From the NCBI GenBank assembly GCA_964632945.1, contig CAZWCX010000019.1, positions 1 through 64,000 of the forward strand: a DNA stretch of 64,000 nt. The letters are read 5' to 3'. Under the pieces are notes generated by a model, which worked only from the letters and a program-made list of their open reading frames with translations, was not told the origin of the DNA and searched no databases. This DNA comes from CAZWCX01 sp964632945 (GTDB lineage: Bacteria > Planctomycetota > MHYJ01 > WSZJ01 > CAZWCX01). Positions 55,298-64,000 of this stretch are shown here, in pieces. A program made the translations under genes and the position numbers. Numbering within the stretch: the first letter of the stretch is position 1; the number at the start of each line of letters is the position of its first letter.

Positions 55298-56506
55298 TCA
55301 ACGATGCCGATCCGCCGGGGTTCCCGCCGGGGACAGGGGCTCTCCCGTCACGGCGTCGATGTAGATGTACTCGAGGTGATGGGTGGAGGTGTCCGCCTTT
55401 CCTCCTCGAAGGTGACCGACCCGGCACGCGAGCATGCGCCAGACCCAGCGATTCGGGGGGGTCTTCTGGCCGCCGTCGGCGAGGGCGATGTCCATGCTGC
55501 CGAATCCCGAAACCGTCGTCCTCGCGTCGAGGTCCCCGGCCGGTCCCGATTCGGAGTGATTGTACGATCCCGGGTACTGGGCGCCCGTGTACGCGAGCTG
55601 GAGCCAGATCTCGTGCGTCGGCACGAACGGATTCAATTTCCACAATCGCTCGAGCGCCTCGTCGGGATGGAGGAAGGTTCCCGGGACGGGGCGTAGCTGG
55701 ACCGTCCTCGCGCCATACCGACTCCCCGTGGCGGTGAGCCGGGCGGCGTTCACGCCCACGGAGAACGAGTCTTCCGGGTCTCCCGCATGGAAGTAGTTCA
55801 AATGTCCCCACTCGATCCGAAATCGTCCGCCGGAATACGATCCCTTGAATTCGGCCCGATACAGCATGGCGCCCGGATTCCAGCGCGCCGCCCAGGCGTT
55901 CGCCTCGCCACGATAGAATTCGAACGTCTTCGGCGCCTCCGCGGGGAACTCCTTGCCCTTTTTCAGTTCCGCATCGGCCGCCGCTGCCGCCGGCAGCCCG
56001 AGCGTGATCGGATGGGGGGTCCGCTCTCCGGTGTGGGCGTCGAGGACGACCAGCCGGTGGATGTCGGGGTCCTTGCCGAACGTCCAGGTGCACCAAACCG
56101 GCCGTCCGGAGTTCCCGGGCCAACTTTGCAGAACCGCGTTCACGACCGGGTCGGCGTATCCGTGTTTGCGCGCCGCGACCACGGCTTCCGGGAGGTCCAG
56201 CACGTCGTCCGGAATCGGGAAGACCGCCTGTACGAACGGTCCGGTCGGATTCACTGCCATGCCGCCGCTCTTGTTCGGTGACACGAGCGCGGACTGCATT
56301 CCTTCAGGGGATGCGAAGACGAACGAGATTCCCGCAAGCCCGAACGGGTGGATCCAGCCGTCCGCCTGCGCGCCGCCGACGTGGATCGCCACCAGCGCGG
56401 CATCCTTCTGCGCAGCGAAGCCAGTGCAGCGCAGGCTGGGGTTCGAGCCAAGCGGGACTTTTCTCTCGCTCGGGGCGGCACGGGCGCGGGGTATCGCGCG
56501 CGTCAT
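55298..56506 (-). CDS. Unknown protein with two PepSY-like DA-TGE motifs
   Basis: I do not recognise this protein. From the ATG at 56504-56506 it has 402 residues and no obvious signal peptide; a GTG at 56612-56614 is the other candidate and also lacks a ribosome site, so the start is uncertain. Two segments resemble the end of PepSY-type domains: RLVVLDAHTGE near residue 150 and LEYIYIDAVTGEPL near the C terminus. Tryptophan- and Gly-rich strands lie between them (RFRIEWGHLNYFHAGDPEDS). Codon choice has slightly more A/T-ending codons than its neighbours at the 5' end. It may be an exported protein whose N terminus is mis-set or truncated. Confidence 0.5.
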   Translation of the reverse strand: MTRAIPRARAAPSERKVPLGSNPSLRCTGFAAQKDAALVAIHVGGAQADGWIHPFGLAGISFVFASPEGMQSALVSPNKSGGMAVNPTGPFVQAVFPIPDDVLDLPEAVVAARKHGYADPVVNAVLQSWPGNSGRPVWCTWTFGKDPDIHRLVVLDAHTGERTPHPITLGLPAAAAADAELKKGKEFPAEAPKTFEFYRGEANAWAARWNPGAMLYRAEFKGSYSGGRFRIEWGHLNYFHAGDPEDSFSVGVNAARLTATGSRYGARTVQLRPVPGTFLHPDEALERLWKLNPFVPTHEIWLQLAYTGAQYPGSYNHSESGPAGDLDARTTVSGFGSMDIALADGGQKTPPNRWVWRMLACRVGHLRGGKADTSTHHLEYIYIDAVTGEPLSPAGTPADRHR

Positions 56507-56707
56507 CCGAAACGCAACGCGACGTTCACCCTCGAGGTCCGGCACGGCGGCCCGGATGCCGGAGCGGACCTGGTGAGGGGATGCGAGCGCGCGGCATGTG
56601 CCGCCGCCCGGCACGCGGAGGGCGCGCCCCGCGCCGCGCCGGGCGGATTCTGCCGGCGGCGTCCGATCTCCGGCACGGTGGGTTCTTCGCGTGCGAGGGA
56701 GCGCGGG

Positions 56708-58957
56708 TCAGCTTACCTTCGAACCCGGGGGGACGTCGCCCTCCGGCTTGAGCAGCACGGCCGCTCCATCCGCCCCGTGGGCGGCCAGGATCATGCCGTG
56801 GGACATGACCCCGCGGATCTTCTTGGGGGCCAGGTTCGCGAAGTAGACCACGGATCGCCCGACCAACTGCTCGATGGTGTACCAGGGGCGGATGCCGGAA
56901 AGGACGGTCCGACGGGCGCCCCCGTCGACTTCGAGCTCGAGCTGGTAGAGGCGATCGGCGCCTTTCACCACCGATGCCGAGATGACCCTGGCGGCGACCA
57001 ATTCGAGTTTGGCGAACTCGTCGTAGGAGACCTCGGGCTTGGGTCCCGTCGCGGCGGCGTGGGCGGGCGCGGGGGCGGTCGCCGGAGCGGCGGGTGCGCT
57101 GGACGCAGGGATCGCGGGCGCGGCGGGACCGGGGGACGCCGGAACGGCGGCGGCCGGGGATCCGGGCGGATGGGTGGGCGCCGCGGTCGCGGCGGGGACC
57201 GACGGGGGGGTGCCCGGCGCCGGAGCTCCGCCGGCCTTCCCGGCCTTCTCTTCGGAGATGGAGGCGGCGCGCGATTCGAGCGCGCCCACGCCTTTTTTGA
57301 CTTCCGAGTCGTCGATGCGCTTCATGAGGTGCTCCAGTGCGCCGATGGGGCGCTGTCCGGGGTCCGGGAGGGCCGGCGCCGCTTGCCAGCCGCGATCGTG
57401 CGGCGAGCCGGCGAGGCCGAGTTGGGTCCACAGGCGACCGGCGAGGTTTGGACAATAGGGCGTCAGGCCGACGGCGAGGAGTTCGAGGATCCGCGCCGTC
57501 GTATTCAGGGCGGTGGCGCAAAGGTCGGGGGCGCTTTTGGCGGTCTTCCATGGTTCGCGCTGTTCGATCAACTTGTTCCCGGCGTCGCCGATCTCGAGCA
57601 GGCGTTCCGCGCCGGCGCGTACGCCGTAGCGCTCCAGGTCCTGGCCGAGCGCGGCGAACGCCTGCAGGGCCTTGGCGACCGCCTCCTGCTCCGGCGCTCC
57701 CTGCGCCGCCTGCGCGGCCGGGATCCGGCCGTCGAACCGCTCCTGGACGAACTTCAGCAGCCGGGAGGCCAGGTTGCCGAAATTGCCCAGCAGTTCGGCG
57801 TTCACCTTGGCCTGGAAATCCTTCCAGGTGAATTCGCTGTCCCGCGTCTCCGGCGCGCCGCGGGCGATCGTCCAGCGCAGGGTGTCGGCCGGGTAGCGGC
57901 CGAGGAACTCCTCGATGTCGATGAACCAGCCGTCCGAGGTCGAGAATTTACGGCCCTCGAGGTTGTAGAACTCGTTGGCGGGCACGTCGTGCGGCAGGAC
58001 GTAGGGTTCCGGCTGGCCGAGCAGCATGCCGGGCCAGATCACGGTGTGGAAGCTGATGTTGTCCTTGCCGATGAAGTGGACGAGGCGGACGCGATCGCGG
58101 TCGAGCCACCATTCCTTCCAGGCATCCGGCTTGCCCTGCCGGCCCGCCCATTCGATGGTCGACGAGATGTAGCCGATGGGGGCGTCGAACCACACGTAAA
58201 GGACCTTCCCCTTGCCCTCGGGCAGCGGCACGGGGACGCCCCAATCGAGGTCCCGGGTGATGGCTCGGGCCTCGAGGCCGTCGAGGAACTTCTTCACCTC
58301 GCCCAGCACGTTCGGCTTCCAGCGGCCCTGCTTCTCCGCGAGCCACGGCTCCAGCCGCTCGCGCAGCTTCGGCAGGTCGAGGTACCAGTGCAGCGAGTCG
58401 CGCACTTCCGCGGGCGCGCCGCAGGTCCGGCAGCGGGGATCGATGAGCTTGGTGGCGTCGAGATTGAAGCCGCACTTGGGGCATTCGTCCCCGCGCGCCT
58501 CGGTGTACCCGCACTCGGGCCGGTAGCAGGTGCCGGTGACGAACCGGTCGGGAAGGCCGCGCTGGCAGCGGGGGCAGTGCTGCTGCGCCCGTGTGTCGGA
58601 GAAGATGAAATTCCGCGCGAGCAGGTTGCGGAAGAACTGCGTGGAGAGCGCGTAGTGCTCCGGCAGCGAGGTCTGCGAAAAGTTGTCGAAGCGAATGTCC
58701 AATTTCTCGAACGTGCGACCGATGACCTCGTGCCACTGGTCGACGAACTGCTTCGGCGGCACGCCCTGCTTCTCCGCGTTCACCGTGATGGGGGTGCCGT
58801 GCTCGTCGGTACCGCAGATGAACAGCGTTTCCTCGCGGCGCAGGCGGAGGAAGCGCACGTAGATGTCGGCCGGCAAGTAGGCCCCGGCCACGTGGCCGAA
58901 GTGGATCGGCCCGTTGGCGTACGGCAGGGCGCTGGTGACGAGGGTGCGCGTCGGCAT
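56708..58957 (-). CDS. metG: Methionyl-tRNA synthetase with C-terminal tRNA-binding domain
   Basis: This 749-residue enzyme charges initiator and elongator tRNA-Met. The class I signature is PIHFGHVAG near residue 18, and KFSTS (about 337-341) stands in for KMSKS. Four zinc pairs (CPRC, CYRPEC, CPKC, CRTC) at about 125-185 identify the four-cysteine MetG subtype. The anticodon helices follow. A low-complexity Ala/Pro linker of about 90 residues (around 560-650) joins the C-terminal OB-fold (YDEFAKLELVAARVISASVV to ILAAHGADGAAVLLKPEG), which dimerises and binds tRNA. The linker is unusually long. Confidence 0.96.
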   Translation of the reverse strand: MPTRTLVTSALPYANGPIHFGHVAGAYLPADIYVRFLRLRREETLFICGTDEHGTPITVNAEKQGVPPKQFVDQWHEVIGRTFEKLDIRFDNFSQTSLPEHYALSTQFFRNLLARNFIFSDTRAQQHCPRCQRGLPDRFVTGTCYRPECGYTEARGDECPKCGFNLDATKLIDPRCRTCGAPAEVRDSLHWYLDLPKLRERLEPWLAEKQGRWKPNVLGEVKKFLDGLEARAITRDLDWGVPVPLPEGKGKVLYVWFDAPIGYISSTIEWAGRQGKPDAWKEWWLDRDRVRLVHFIGKDNISFHTVIWPGMLLGQPEPYVLPHDVPANEFYNLEGRKFSTSDGWFIDIEEFLGRYPADTLRWTIARGAPETRDSEFTWKDFQAKVNAELLGNFGNLASRLLKFVQERFDGRIPAAQAAQGAPEQEAVAKALQAFAALGQDLERYGVRAGAERLLEIGDAGNKLIEQREPWKTAKSAPDLCATALNTTARILELLAVGLTPYCPNLAGRLWTQLGLAGSPHDRGWQAAPALPDPGQRPIGALEHLMKRIDDSEVKKGVGALESRAASISEEKAGKAGGAPAPGTPPSVPAATAAPTHPPGSPAAAVPASPGPAAPAIPASSAPAAPATAPAPAHAAATGPKPEVSYDEFAKLELVAARVISASVVKGADRLYQLELEVDGGARRTVLSGIRPWYTIEQLVGRSVVYFANLAPKKIRGVMSHGMILAAHGADGAAVLLKPEGDVPPGSKVS

Positions 58958-59062
58958 GAATGAACCCCGATGAAAGACCGCGGGTCGCGGGTGGACGGGA
59001 CAGACTAGCAGCGGCGCCGGGGCGTGTCAATCTGTGGAGCGGCGAGTCGCGGGCCCGCGGCT

Positions 59063-60439
59063 TCAATACCGGTCTGCGTTCTCCTTCCACCAGGCGCGCC
59101 ACCGGGCGACCGTGTCGCCGAAGTCCTTCCAGGTGGTCCAGTCGGTGCCGAAATTCACTTCCGTGCGGCGCGTCAGTTCCTGCACGACCAGGGCCTTCAG
59201 GTGGTCGGGTTCCTCGTCGAGGCAGGCGACCAGTTCGCCGATCGGGATGGCGATGCCGAGTTGCGAGGCGGCAACCCGGGCATAGCCGCGGACGTGCGGG
59301 AACTTGTGTTCCATGAAGAAGCGGATCGCCTCTTCCGCCCGTCGGTCCCCGATCTGCCCCAGCGACTCGAGCAGGTCGCAGCAGAGGTCGGACGGCGGGA
59401 TCGAGCGGAGTTTCTTGACGAGCCGGTCGACCGAGGCCCGGCTGCCGATGTTCCCCAGGGCGCGCGCGGCCGCGCGCTGGATGTCGAGCGACTCGTGATC
59501 GAGGAAGCGTTCGATCGCCGTGGCCGGGGCGCGCGCGCCGGCCCCGCCGAGGCGCTCGATCGCGCGCAGGAGGATGGCGCGGTTCGGCGTGTCGAGTTTC
59601 GCCACTTCCTGCTCCACCGCGTAGAAGGATTTCTGCCGGGGATCCCAGCGGAAGCTCTCCTTCGAGCGATCCTCGTACCGAATCGCGCCCGGTTTGCCGC
59701 CTTCCAGGGCGCGCACGCGGAACGAGACCACGCGTTCGATCTCCGTGGCCCCGTCGCCGTCCCGGTCGGCCATGGCGAACTCCGACTCCAGGCGCCGGGC
59801 CTCGTCGGTGCCCCAGCCTTCGAACGATTGATACTCCAGTTCGCGGAACAATTCGATCCCCTCGGTGCCGTCCCAGGCGATGATGATCGTGTAGAGCTCC
59901 TTGGCGCCCTGTTCGATCGTGCCCTCGCGCCCGGAGACGACCACCTGCGGTCGGCCCGCAATCAGCCGTGAGAGGGTCATCCGGCAGGGCTCTTCCTTCT
60001 GACGCACCTGGTAGACCACCGCGGCCTTCCAGCGCTGCTGGCGGCGCTCCACGAAAATCAACTGCTGATGGTGGTCGCGTTCCCAGGAGGAACCGAGGAT
60101 GGCGATTTCCGGCTCCGGATCCCCGTCCAGGTCGTCCTCGACGGCGTCCTCGATGAGCGCCGGCGGCACGAACTCTTCGCCGAGCGGCGAGAAGTCGATC
60201 GCCTCGCGCAGCAGCAGGAGTTTTTGGCCCGGCACGAGCGTGGCGCCGGGCTTGAGGAAACTGTTGCTTGCCAGTGTTTCCGCGGGGATGCTATGATCCC
60301 GCGCGATGCGATCGACGGTGTCCCCCGGCGCGACCGTGTAGAGCAGCGGGCCGCCCGGCGCGGGTTCCTGCGTCGCGGCCGGCGCTGCGCCGAGCGCAAG
60401 TCCGAGCAGGGCCAGAAACAACGAATTCCTGCCGATCAT
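59063..60439 (-). CDS. Exported LysM and HEAT-repeat protein
   Basis: This 458-residue protein has a signal peptide (LFLALLGLALGAAPAA), then a LysM domain (LYTVAPGDTVDRIARDHSIP, about residues 33-78) that would bind peptidoglycan. The middle contains beta-rich stretches with calcium-like D-x-D-G-D turns (DDLDGDPEPEIAIL, MADRDGDGATEIERVV), reminiscent of FG-GAP repeats. The C-terminal third has HEAT-like helices (AAARALGNIGSRASVDRLVK, LLESLGQIGDRRAEEAIRFF). The ATG has GGAG seven bases upstream. It lies divergent from the GGDEF gene, with 125 bp between them. It probably works at the cell wall; the partner is unknown. Confidence 0.8.
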   Translation of the reverse strand: MIGRNSLFLALLGLALGAAPAATQEPAPGGPLLYTVAPGDTVDRIARDHSIPAETLASNSFLKPGATLVPGQKLLLLREAIDFSPLGEEFVPPALIEDAVEDDLDGDPEPEIAILGSSWERDHHQQLIFVERRQQRWKAAVVYQVRQKEEPCRMTLSRLIAGRPQVVVSGREGTIEQGAKELYTIIIAWDGTEGIELFRELEYQSFEGWGTDEARRLESEFAMADRDGDGATEIERVVSFRVRALEGGKPGAIRYEDRSKESFRWDPRQKSFYAVEQEVAKLDTPNRAILLRAIERLGGAGARAPATAIERFLDHESLDIQRAAARALGNIGSRASVDRLVKKLRSIPPSDLCCDLLESLGQIGDRRAEEAIRFFMEHKFPHVRGYARVAASQLGIAIPIGELVACLDEEPDHLKALVVQELTRRTEVNFGTDWTTWKDFGDTVARWRAWWKENADRY

Positions 60440-60564
60440 CCTTCCGCTCCGGGATGGGGGTGGTTCGGGGCGGCGCTGCCGAGCGTTCGGCCCCGACGAA
60501 AAAGCCAGGATACTGCCGCGCGGGCGGCATTTCCACCGTTACGTGCTTGGAGAGGGTCCCGGCC

Positions 60565-62295
60565 ATGGCAGGAAGCGCGGGGGAAACGCTGCGGGACGAA
60601 CAGGATGCGGCGCGGTCGACGGAAGCGGAATTCGCCCCGCTGCCGACGCCGGAGACCCCGGCCGAGGCCCCGCCCGGCGACCACACGAGCGTGCTCGATT
60701 CGCTGCGCGAACTCGAGCAGATGCATGCGCAGTTGCTCACCGTCACGGTCGATTACCGGCTCACGCTGGAAAGCGTGTTGCGGGCGGCCTCGCACCTCGC
60801 CGGGACCGGTCACGGGCTTCTCTTCGCCCCGGAGGAAGGCGATCTGGAGGTCGTGCATTCGATCGGCTTTCCGGAAGGCGCGGAGCCGCCGGACGGCCTG
60901 CGCGCCCAGGTCGCCGAGGCCTGGCGCACGCGGCGGCCTGCCTGGCGAGCCCTCGACGCGGAGTCGCGGTCGTGGGGGATTGCCGTTCCGGTGGCCTTTC
61001 CGCCCCGCGCGCAGGCGCCGTACATCCCCGAGCGCCGGCGCATCTCGATCGCCCGCATCCCGCATGGGGAGCCCATGGCGCTCCTCTACCTCGATCGAGT
61101 GCCCGCCGCCTCCGAGGAGATCGCGGATCGGGTCGCGCGCCTGGGCCATTTCGCGGCGGGCTGCCTCTCCACGGTGCTGCTCAATGCCCGCTGGCTCAAT
61201 CAAGCGACCACCGACCGCCTCTCCGGACTGCTGACGCGCGACCGTTTTTCGCTCGCGCTGGAGGACCTGTTCGAACAGGCACAGTCCGATCGCCTTCCGG
61301 TGACGGTGCTGCTCGTGGACATCACCGGATTGCGCGAGATCAACGCGGCCTTCGGGCGGGCGCGCGGCGACGAGTTGATTGCGCGCGTGGCCCGCGCCCT
61401 GCGCCGGCTCAGCCGCCGATCCGACGTGCTCGCGCGCTATGGCGGCGATGATTTCGCGATCGCGCTTCCCAACACGGACACCGCGGAAGCCCTGCAGGTG
61501 GCCGATCGCATTCGCCGCACCGCGCCCTCGATCCCGACCTCGCGGCAGACGGACGAGGCGCGTTCGCGCGACCACCGGGAGCGGTGCCTGCTGACGCGCC
61601 TGGCGATCGGGATCGCCTCGTATCCCGCGCACGGACGCTCGGCCTGGGAGGTCCTGCTGCACGCGGACCAGGCGCTGCACTCGGCGGCCCGCCGCGGGAA
61701 TTCCTGCGTGGAGATCTGGACCCCGGGTGAAAGCGGCGGGAATCCCCGCGCCGATCGGCTCGCCGGGGTCATGACCGGGCATTTCGCCGACGACGCCACC
61801 AACGTGCGCAGCCTGCTCGAACTGATGCACGGGTTGCTGACGGAAGCGACGCCGCAGGACGTCTGGCAGCGCTTCACCGACGGCGTGACCGAGGCGGCCG
61901 ACGCCGTGCGCGGGGTGCTGTTCCGCGCCGACGCGGCGGGAACGGTGGTCGAAGAGGCCTGGGCGAGTCCGGAAGGGTGCGGCTCGGGCGCTCCTCCGCT
62001 CATGGAAGATCGCGACCTCGAGGCGGCGCGCACGCTGTCCGCCCTCGCTCTGCGCAGCGGTCGGCCCGAGCGCGCCAACGAGAGCGTGGCGCCGTGCGCG
62101 GGTCCCGGCGCCGCCACCGCGGGGCGCTGCCGGATCGCGTTCCCCGTCCCCCTCCAGGGGGCGGTGCGCACCGTCCTCCACCTGGAGGCGCCCGGCGCCA
62201 CCCGCTTCGCGACCGAAGCCGGAGTCGAACAGATCGCCGCGTTCATCGGCTGGATCCGTCCCGCGCTCGAGCGGGTGGTGGGCTCGACGCCCTAG
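60565..62295 (+). CDS. GAF-GGDEF-GAF diguanylate cyclase-like protein
   Basis: This 576-residue cytosolic protein has an N-terminal GAF-like domain (about 45-205), a GGDEF domain (about 215-370) and a second GAF-like domain (about 405-570). The active-site loop reads RYGGDDF (293-297), so the catalytic Glu of GGDEF is Asp. The I-site RxxD five residues upstream is kept (RRSDVLA), which would allow product binding. It may be a weak cyclase or a c-di-GMP receptor. The ATG at 60565 has AGAGGG upstream; the longer frame from 60268 is antisense to the neighbour. Two PilZ proteins in this window are possible receivers of its signal. Confidence 0.82.
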   Translation: MAGSAGETLRDEQDAARSTEAEFAPLPTPETPAEAPPGDHTSVLDSLRELEQMHAQLLTVTVDYRLTLESVLRAASHLAGTGHGLLFAPEEGDLEVVHSIGFPEGAEPPDGLRAQVAEAWRTRRPAWRALDAESRSWGIAVPVAFPPRAQAPYIPERRRISIARIPHGEPMALLYLDRVPAASEEIADRVARLGHFAAGCLSTVLLNARWLNQATTDRLSGLLTRDRFSLALEDLFEQAQSDRLPVTVLLVDITGLREINAAFGRARGDELIARVARALRRLSRRSDVLARYGGDDFAIALPNTDTAEALQVADRIRRTAPSIPTSRQTDEARSRDHRERCLLTRLAIGIASYPAHGRSAWEVLLHADQALHSAARRGNSCVEIWTPGESGGNPRADRLAGVMTGHFADDATNVRSLLELMHGLLTEATPQDVWQRFTDGVTEAADAVRGVLFRADAAGTVVEEAWASPEGCGSGAPPLMEDRDLEAARTLSALALRSGRPERANESVAPCAGPGAATAGRCRIAFPVPLQGAVRTVLHLEAPGATRFATEAGVEQIAAFIGWIRPALERVVGSTP

Positions 62296-62311
62296 GAAGA
62301 GAGGTCTCGCG

Positions 62312-63079
62312 ATGATGTTCCGTTCCGCCCGGACGGTCGGCGCGCTGATCCTGGGCCTCCTGTGCGCCGGAGTGGGCGTCCCGCGTGTCTCCGCGCAGGA
62401 CGATTCCATCCCCGACATCGTCCGCCGCGTCGTGGAAAAGTATTATCACCCGGCCGCCGCCGGCCTGCGCGATCTCCAGGTCGAGGTGCGGAGCGCCCGT
62501 CTGGCCGCCTCGCTGCAGGGGACGCGGATCCTCCTCTACTGGAAAACCCCCGACCGCGCAGCCGCGCGACTCGTGGATCCGCCCGCGGCCCTCGCGCCCC
62601 GCGCCGCGGCGATCGAGGGTCAGCTCGCCGACCTGGTGCACGACCTCGTCCCGCGCGGCCTCATCGAGCAGGTGAAGGAAAGCGAGATCCGCGTCGAGGA
62701 AGACGGCGCCCTGACCCACCTCGTCCTCGCCCCCCGTCGCGGATCCCCCGACGCCGGGATGATCATGCACTACTGGTTTGATGCCGATCTCCGGCTCGTC
62801 CGGCGCATCACCGAATCGGTCGTGGCCGGAAAGTCCCACCGCACCGAACTGACCTCGATCACCGTCGACGAGACCGACGGGCATTTCTTCGTGAAAGAGA
62901 TGAAGGGCGCCACCCCCAACGGCCCGATCCGTATCCGCTGGGAGTACGCCAAGGTCGGCTCCTATTGGCTGCCCAAGCGCGTCGTTCGCGCGATCGGAGA
63001 CGAGCCCGAGGAAGCCACCGAATACGTCGACGCAAGAGTCGACTCGGGCCTGAGCGACGACCTCTTCCCGCGCGAATAG
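62312..63079 (+). CDS. Exported LolA-like / outer-membrane lipoprotein-sorting-type protein
   Basis: This 255-residue protein has a signal peptide (VGALILGLLCAGVGVPRVSA) and a single beta-rich domain. The sequence pattern (IPDIVRRVVEKYY, LRDLQVEVRSARL, ILLYWKTPDRAAAR, MHYWFDADLRLVRRI, IRIRWEYAKVGSYWLPKRVV) fits the LolA/LppM-like fold, in which an open barrel binds lipid or lipoprotein. AAGAGAGG lies seven bases upstream, and the ATG is 16 bp after the GGDEF stop, so the two genes are probably co-transcribed. The ligand is not predictable. Confidence 0.68.
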   Translation: MMFRSARTVGALILGLLCAGVGVPRVSAQDDSIPDIVRRVVEKYYHPAAAGLRDLQVEVRSARLAASLQGTRILLYWKTPDRAAARLVDPPAALAPRAAAIEGQLADLVHDLVPRGLIEQVKESEIRVEEDGALTHLVLAPRRGSPDAGMIMHYWFDADLRLVRRITESVVAGKSHRTELTSITVDETDGHFFVKEMKGATPNGPIRIRWEYAKVGSYWLPKRVVRAIGDEPEEATEYVDARVDSGLSDDLFPRE

Positions 63080-63249
63080 CCGACGGCAGGAAAGCGACCC
63101 CCGGGGCGGCGAAAAAGGCGGGACAGTCGGTCCGCGATCCGCCCCACGCGCCCTGTGCCGGTCTCGCGGCGGCGGCTCGCGCGGGGGGAGCGATGCCCGA
63201 AGTGCGCTACGCGCCGGGCGTCCGTCGGTCCCGCAGCCGCCGGGGCGTC

Positions 63250-63462
63250 CTAACGGAATTCCGCCTCTTCCGGCCGCAGGATGTTCCGACCCGACCGGTC
63301 CCCGTCCTGAACGCAGTTCGCCCGCGAGGGGCGCAGCCCGCAGTCGGGACCGGCGAGCACGCCTCCCTTGAGGTCCGCCAGCAATTGCTGCACGCGCCGG
63401 CGCGCCTCCACGTCGTCCACGGCGTCGAAGTCGAAGACGAGCTTCACCCGGTAGGTCTTCAT
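63250..63462 (-). CDS. Small protein of 70 residues next to the HNH gene
   Basis: From the ATG at 63460-63462 the product reads MKTYRVKLVFDFDAVDDVEA, then an amphipathic helix (RRRVQQLLADLKGGVL) and a Cys-containing C-terminal half. It begins five bases after the HNH stop and is probably co-transcribed with it. The longer frame from 63744 is antisense to the HNH gene. No family is recognised; the N-terminal beta-alpha pattern suggests a small ferredoxin-like fold. Confidence 0.6.
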   Translation of the reverse strand: MKTYRVKLVFDFDAVDDVEARRRVQQLLADLKGGVLAGPDCGLRPSRANCVQDGDRSGRNILRPEEAEFR

Positions 63463-63467
63463 CCGCC

Positions 63468-64000
63468 CTAGTCCACCAGTTCGGTGTTCCAGTACTTCTC
63501 GCTCAGGAAGCGCTCCCAGCTGGCTCGCAGCGTGCCCAGACGGACGCTGACCAGCGGAGTCCACGGCGGGCGGATCGGCGGCTTGAGCAGGTGCATCCCG
63601 GCCTCGATGGGAGTCCGGTTCGCCTTGCGCTTGTTGCACTCCACGCACGCCAGGACGCAATTCGTCCACGTGGAGCGACCCCCCTGGGCGCGCGGCAGGA
63701 CATGGTCGATGGAGAGTTCCTCGCTGCCGGGGCGGGCCCCGCAATACTGGCAGGTGTACCGGTCGCGCTTGTAGATGTTGCGGCGCGAGAACACCACCTC
63801 CTTGCGCGGGACGTCATTGTACATCTGAAGCAGGATGACCTCGGGGACCCGGATCTTGAGATTGATCGTGCGGATCGTCGGTTGATCGCGCACGATGGAG
63901 AGGTCGGCCCAGGCCTGGAAGTCGTGGGCCTCGTACGTCTCCGGATTGACCGCCCGCGCGATCCCGCGATAGATCCACACGATGGCCCGGCGGACGGTCG
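63468..64000 (-). CDS. HNH endonuclease, 5' end outside window
   Basis: The frame stays open to the window edge (TVRRAIVWIYRGIARAV), so the GTG at 63978-63980 is probably internal and the gene starts beyond 64000. The nuclease core has two zinc pairs (CQYC and CVEC) and the HNH signature SIDHVLPRAQGGRSTWTNCV, where the second His is in IDHV and Asn lies in TWTN. RDRYTCQYCG upstream is typical of the stand-alone HNH family common in Planctomycetota, whose cellular role is unclear. No phage or mobile genes lie next to it in this window. Confidence 0.85.
   Translation of the reverse strand, partial: TVRRAIVWIYRGIARAVNPETYEAHDFQAWADLSIVRDQPTIRTINLKIRVPEVILLQMYNDVPRKEVVFSRRNIYKRDRYTCQYCGARPGSEELSIDHVLPRAQGGRSTWTNCVLACVECNKRKANRTPIEAGMHLLKPPIRPPWTPLVSVRLGTLRASWERFLSEKYWNTELVD

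Overview
This 64 kb window is very GC-rich bacterial chromosomal DNA (roughly 65-70% G+C by eye). It has Shine-Dalgarno signals, tight gene spacing and many GTG/TTG starts. No rRNA, tRNA, CRISPR array or insertion sequence was seen. The gene content points to a Planctomycetota-like lineage. The signs are a MoxR/DUF58/double-VWA cluster beside two PQQ-type propeller proteins and an all-alpha toroid protein, many small zinc-ribbon and TPR/HEAT membrane proteins, a kinase fused to PilZ, and an HNH gene of the kind common there. That assignment is inference; no phylogenetic marker was tested.

Region by region. 1-1.8 kb: the 3' end of a PilB/GspE ATPase followed by pilT. 1.8-6.7 kb: purE, a 28-codon membrane peptide, an SDR reductase, two coupled lipoproteins (TolB-like and CsgG/TolB-N-like) and a XerC/D recombinase. 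6.7-14.2 kb (minus strand): a probable three-gene unit of an MshEN-like repeat membrane protein, a giant GspK/PilX-like protein, and a secreted protein that resembles the C-terminal half of the first. 14.4-16.8 kb: a signal-peptidase-I-like protein lacking both catalytic residues, a TPR membrane protein and a zinc-ribbon membrane protein. 17.3-20.6 kb: ABC ATPase, ABC permease fused to a CPBP protease, and a coupled Cys-rich lipoprotein. 21.6-36.7 kb: a long plus-strand block starting at a clear sigma70-like promoter (small membrane protein, PQQ protein, MoxR, DUF58, BatA-like VWA, VWA/GATase-like, PQQ+TPR, toroid protein).

36.7-44.2 kb: zinc-ribbon/HEAT protein, receiver-like PilZ protein, a lipoprotein with about ten CxxC knuckles, phosphomannomutase, ExbB-like protein, EboC/TatD-like hydrolase and two tandem paralogous TPR proteins. 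44.4-49.9 kb: a frameshifted pseudogene, TPR protein, Prc protease, Uup-type ABC-F protein and a tiny exported ORF coupled to metH. 49.9-64 kb: full-length MetH, kinase-PilZ fusion, a 0.4 kb intergenic region with a cluster of DnaA-box-like 9-mers, an unknown protein, MetG with a long Ala/Pro linker, LysM/HEAT protein, GAF-GGDEF-GAF protein, LolA-like protein, a 70-residue protein and an HNH endonuclease cut by the window edge.

A theme linking scattered genes is c-di-GMP plus type IV pilus/type II secretion-like machinery: PilB/PilT, GspK-like protein, MshEN-like repeats, GGDEF, and two PilZ proteins. The best candidates for undescribed biology are the minus-strand pseudopilin unit (6.7-14.2 kb), the pseudo-signal-peptidase operon (14.5-16.8 kb), the Cys-knuckle lipoprotein (39.2-39.9 kb) and the DnaA-box cluster (54.9-55.1 kb).
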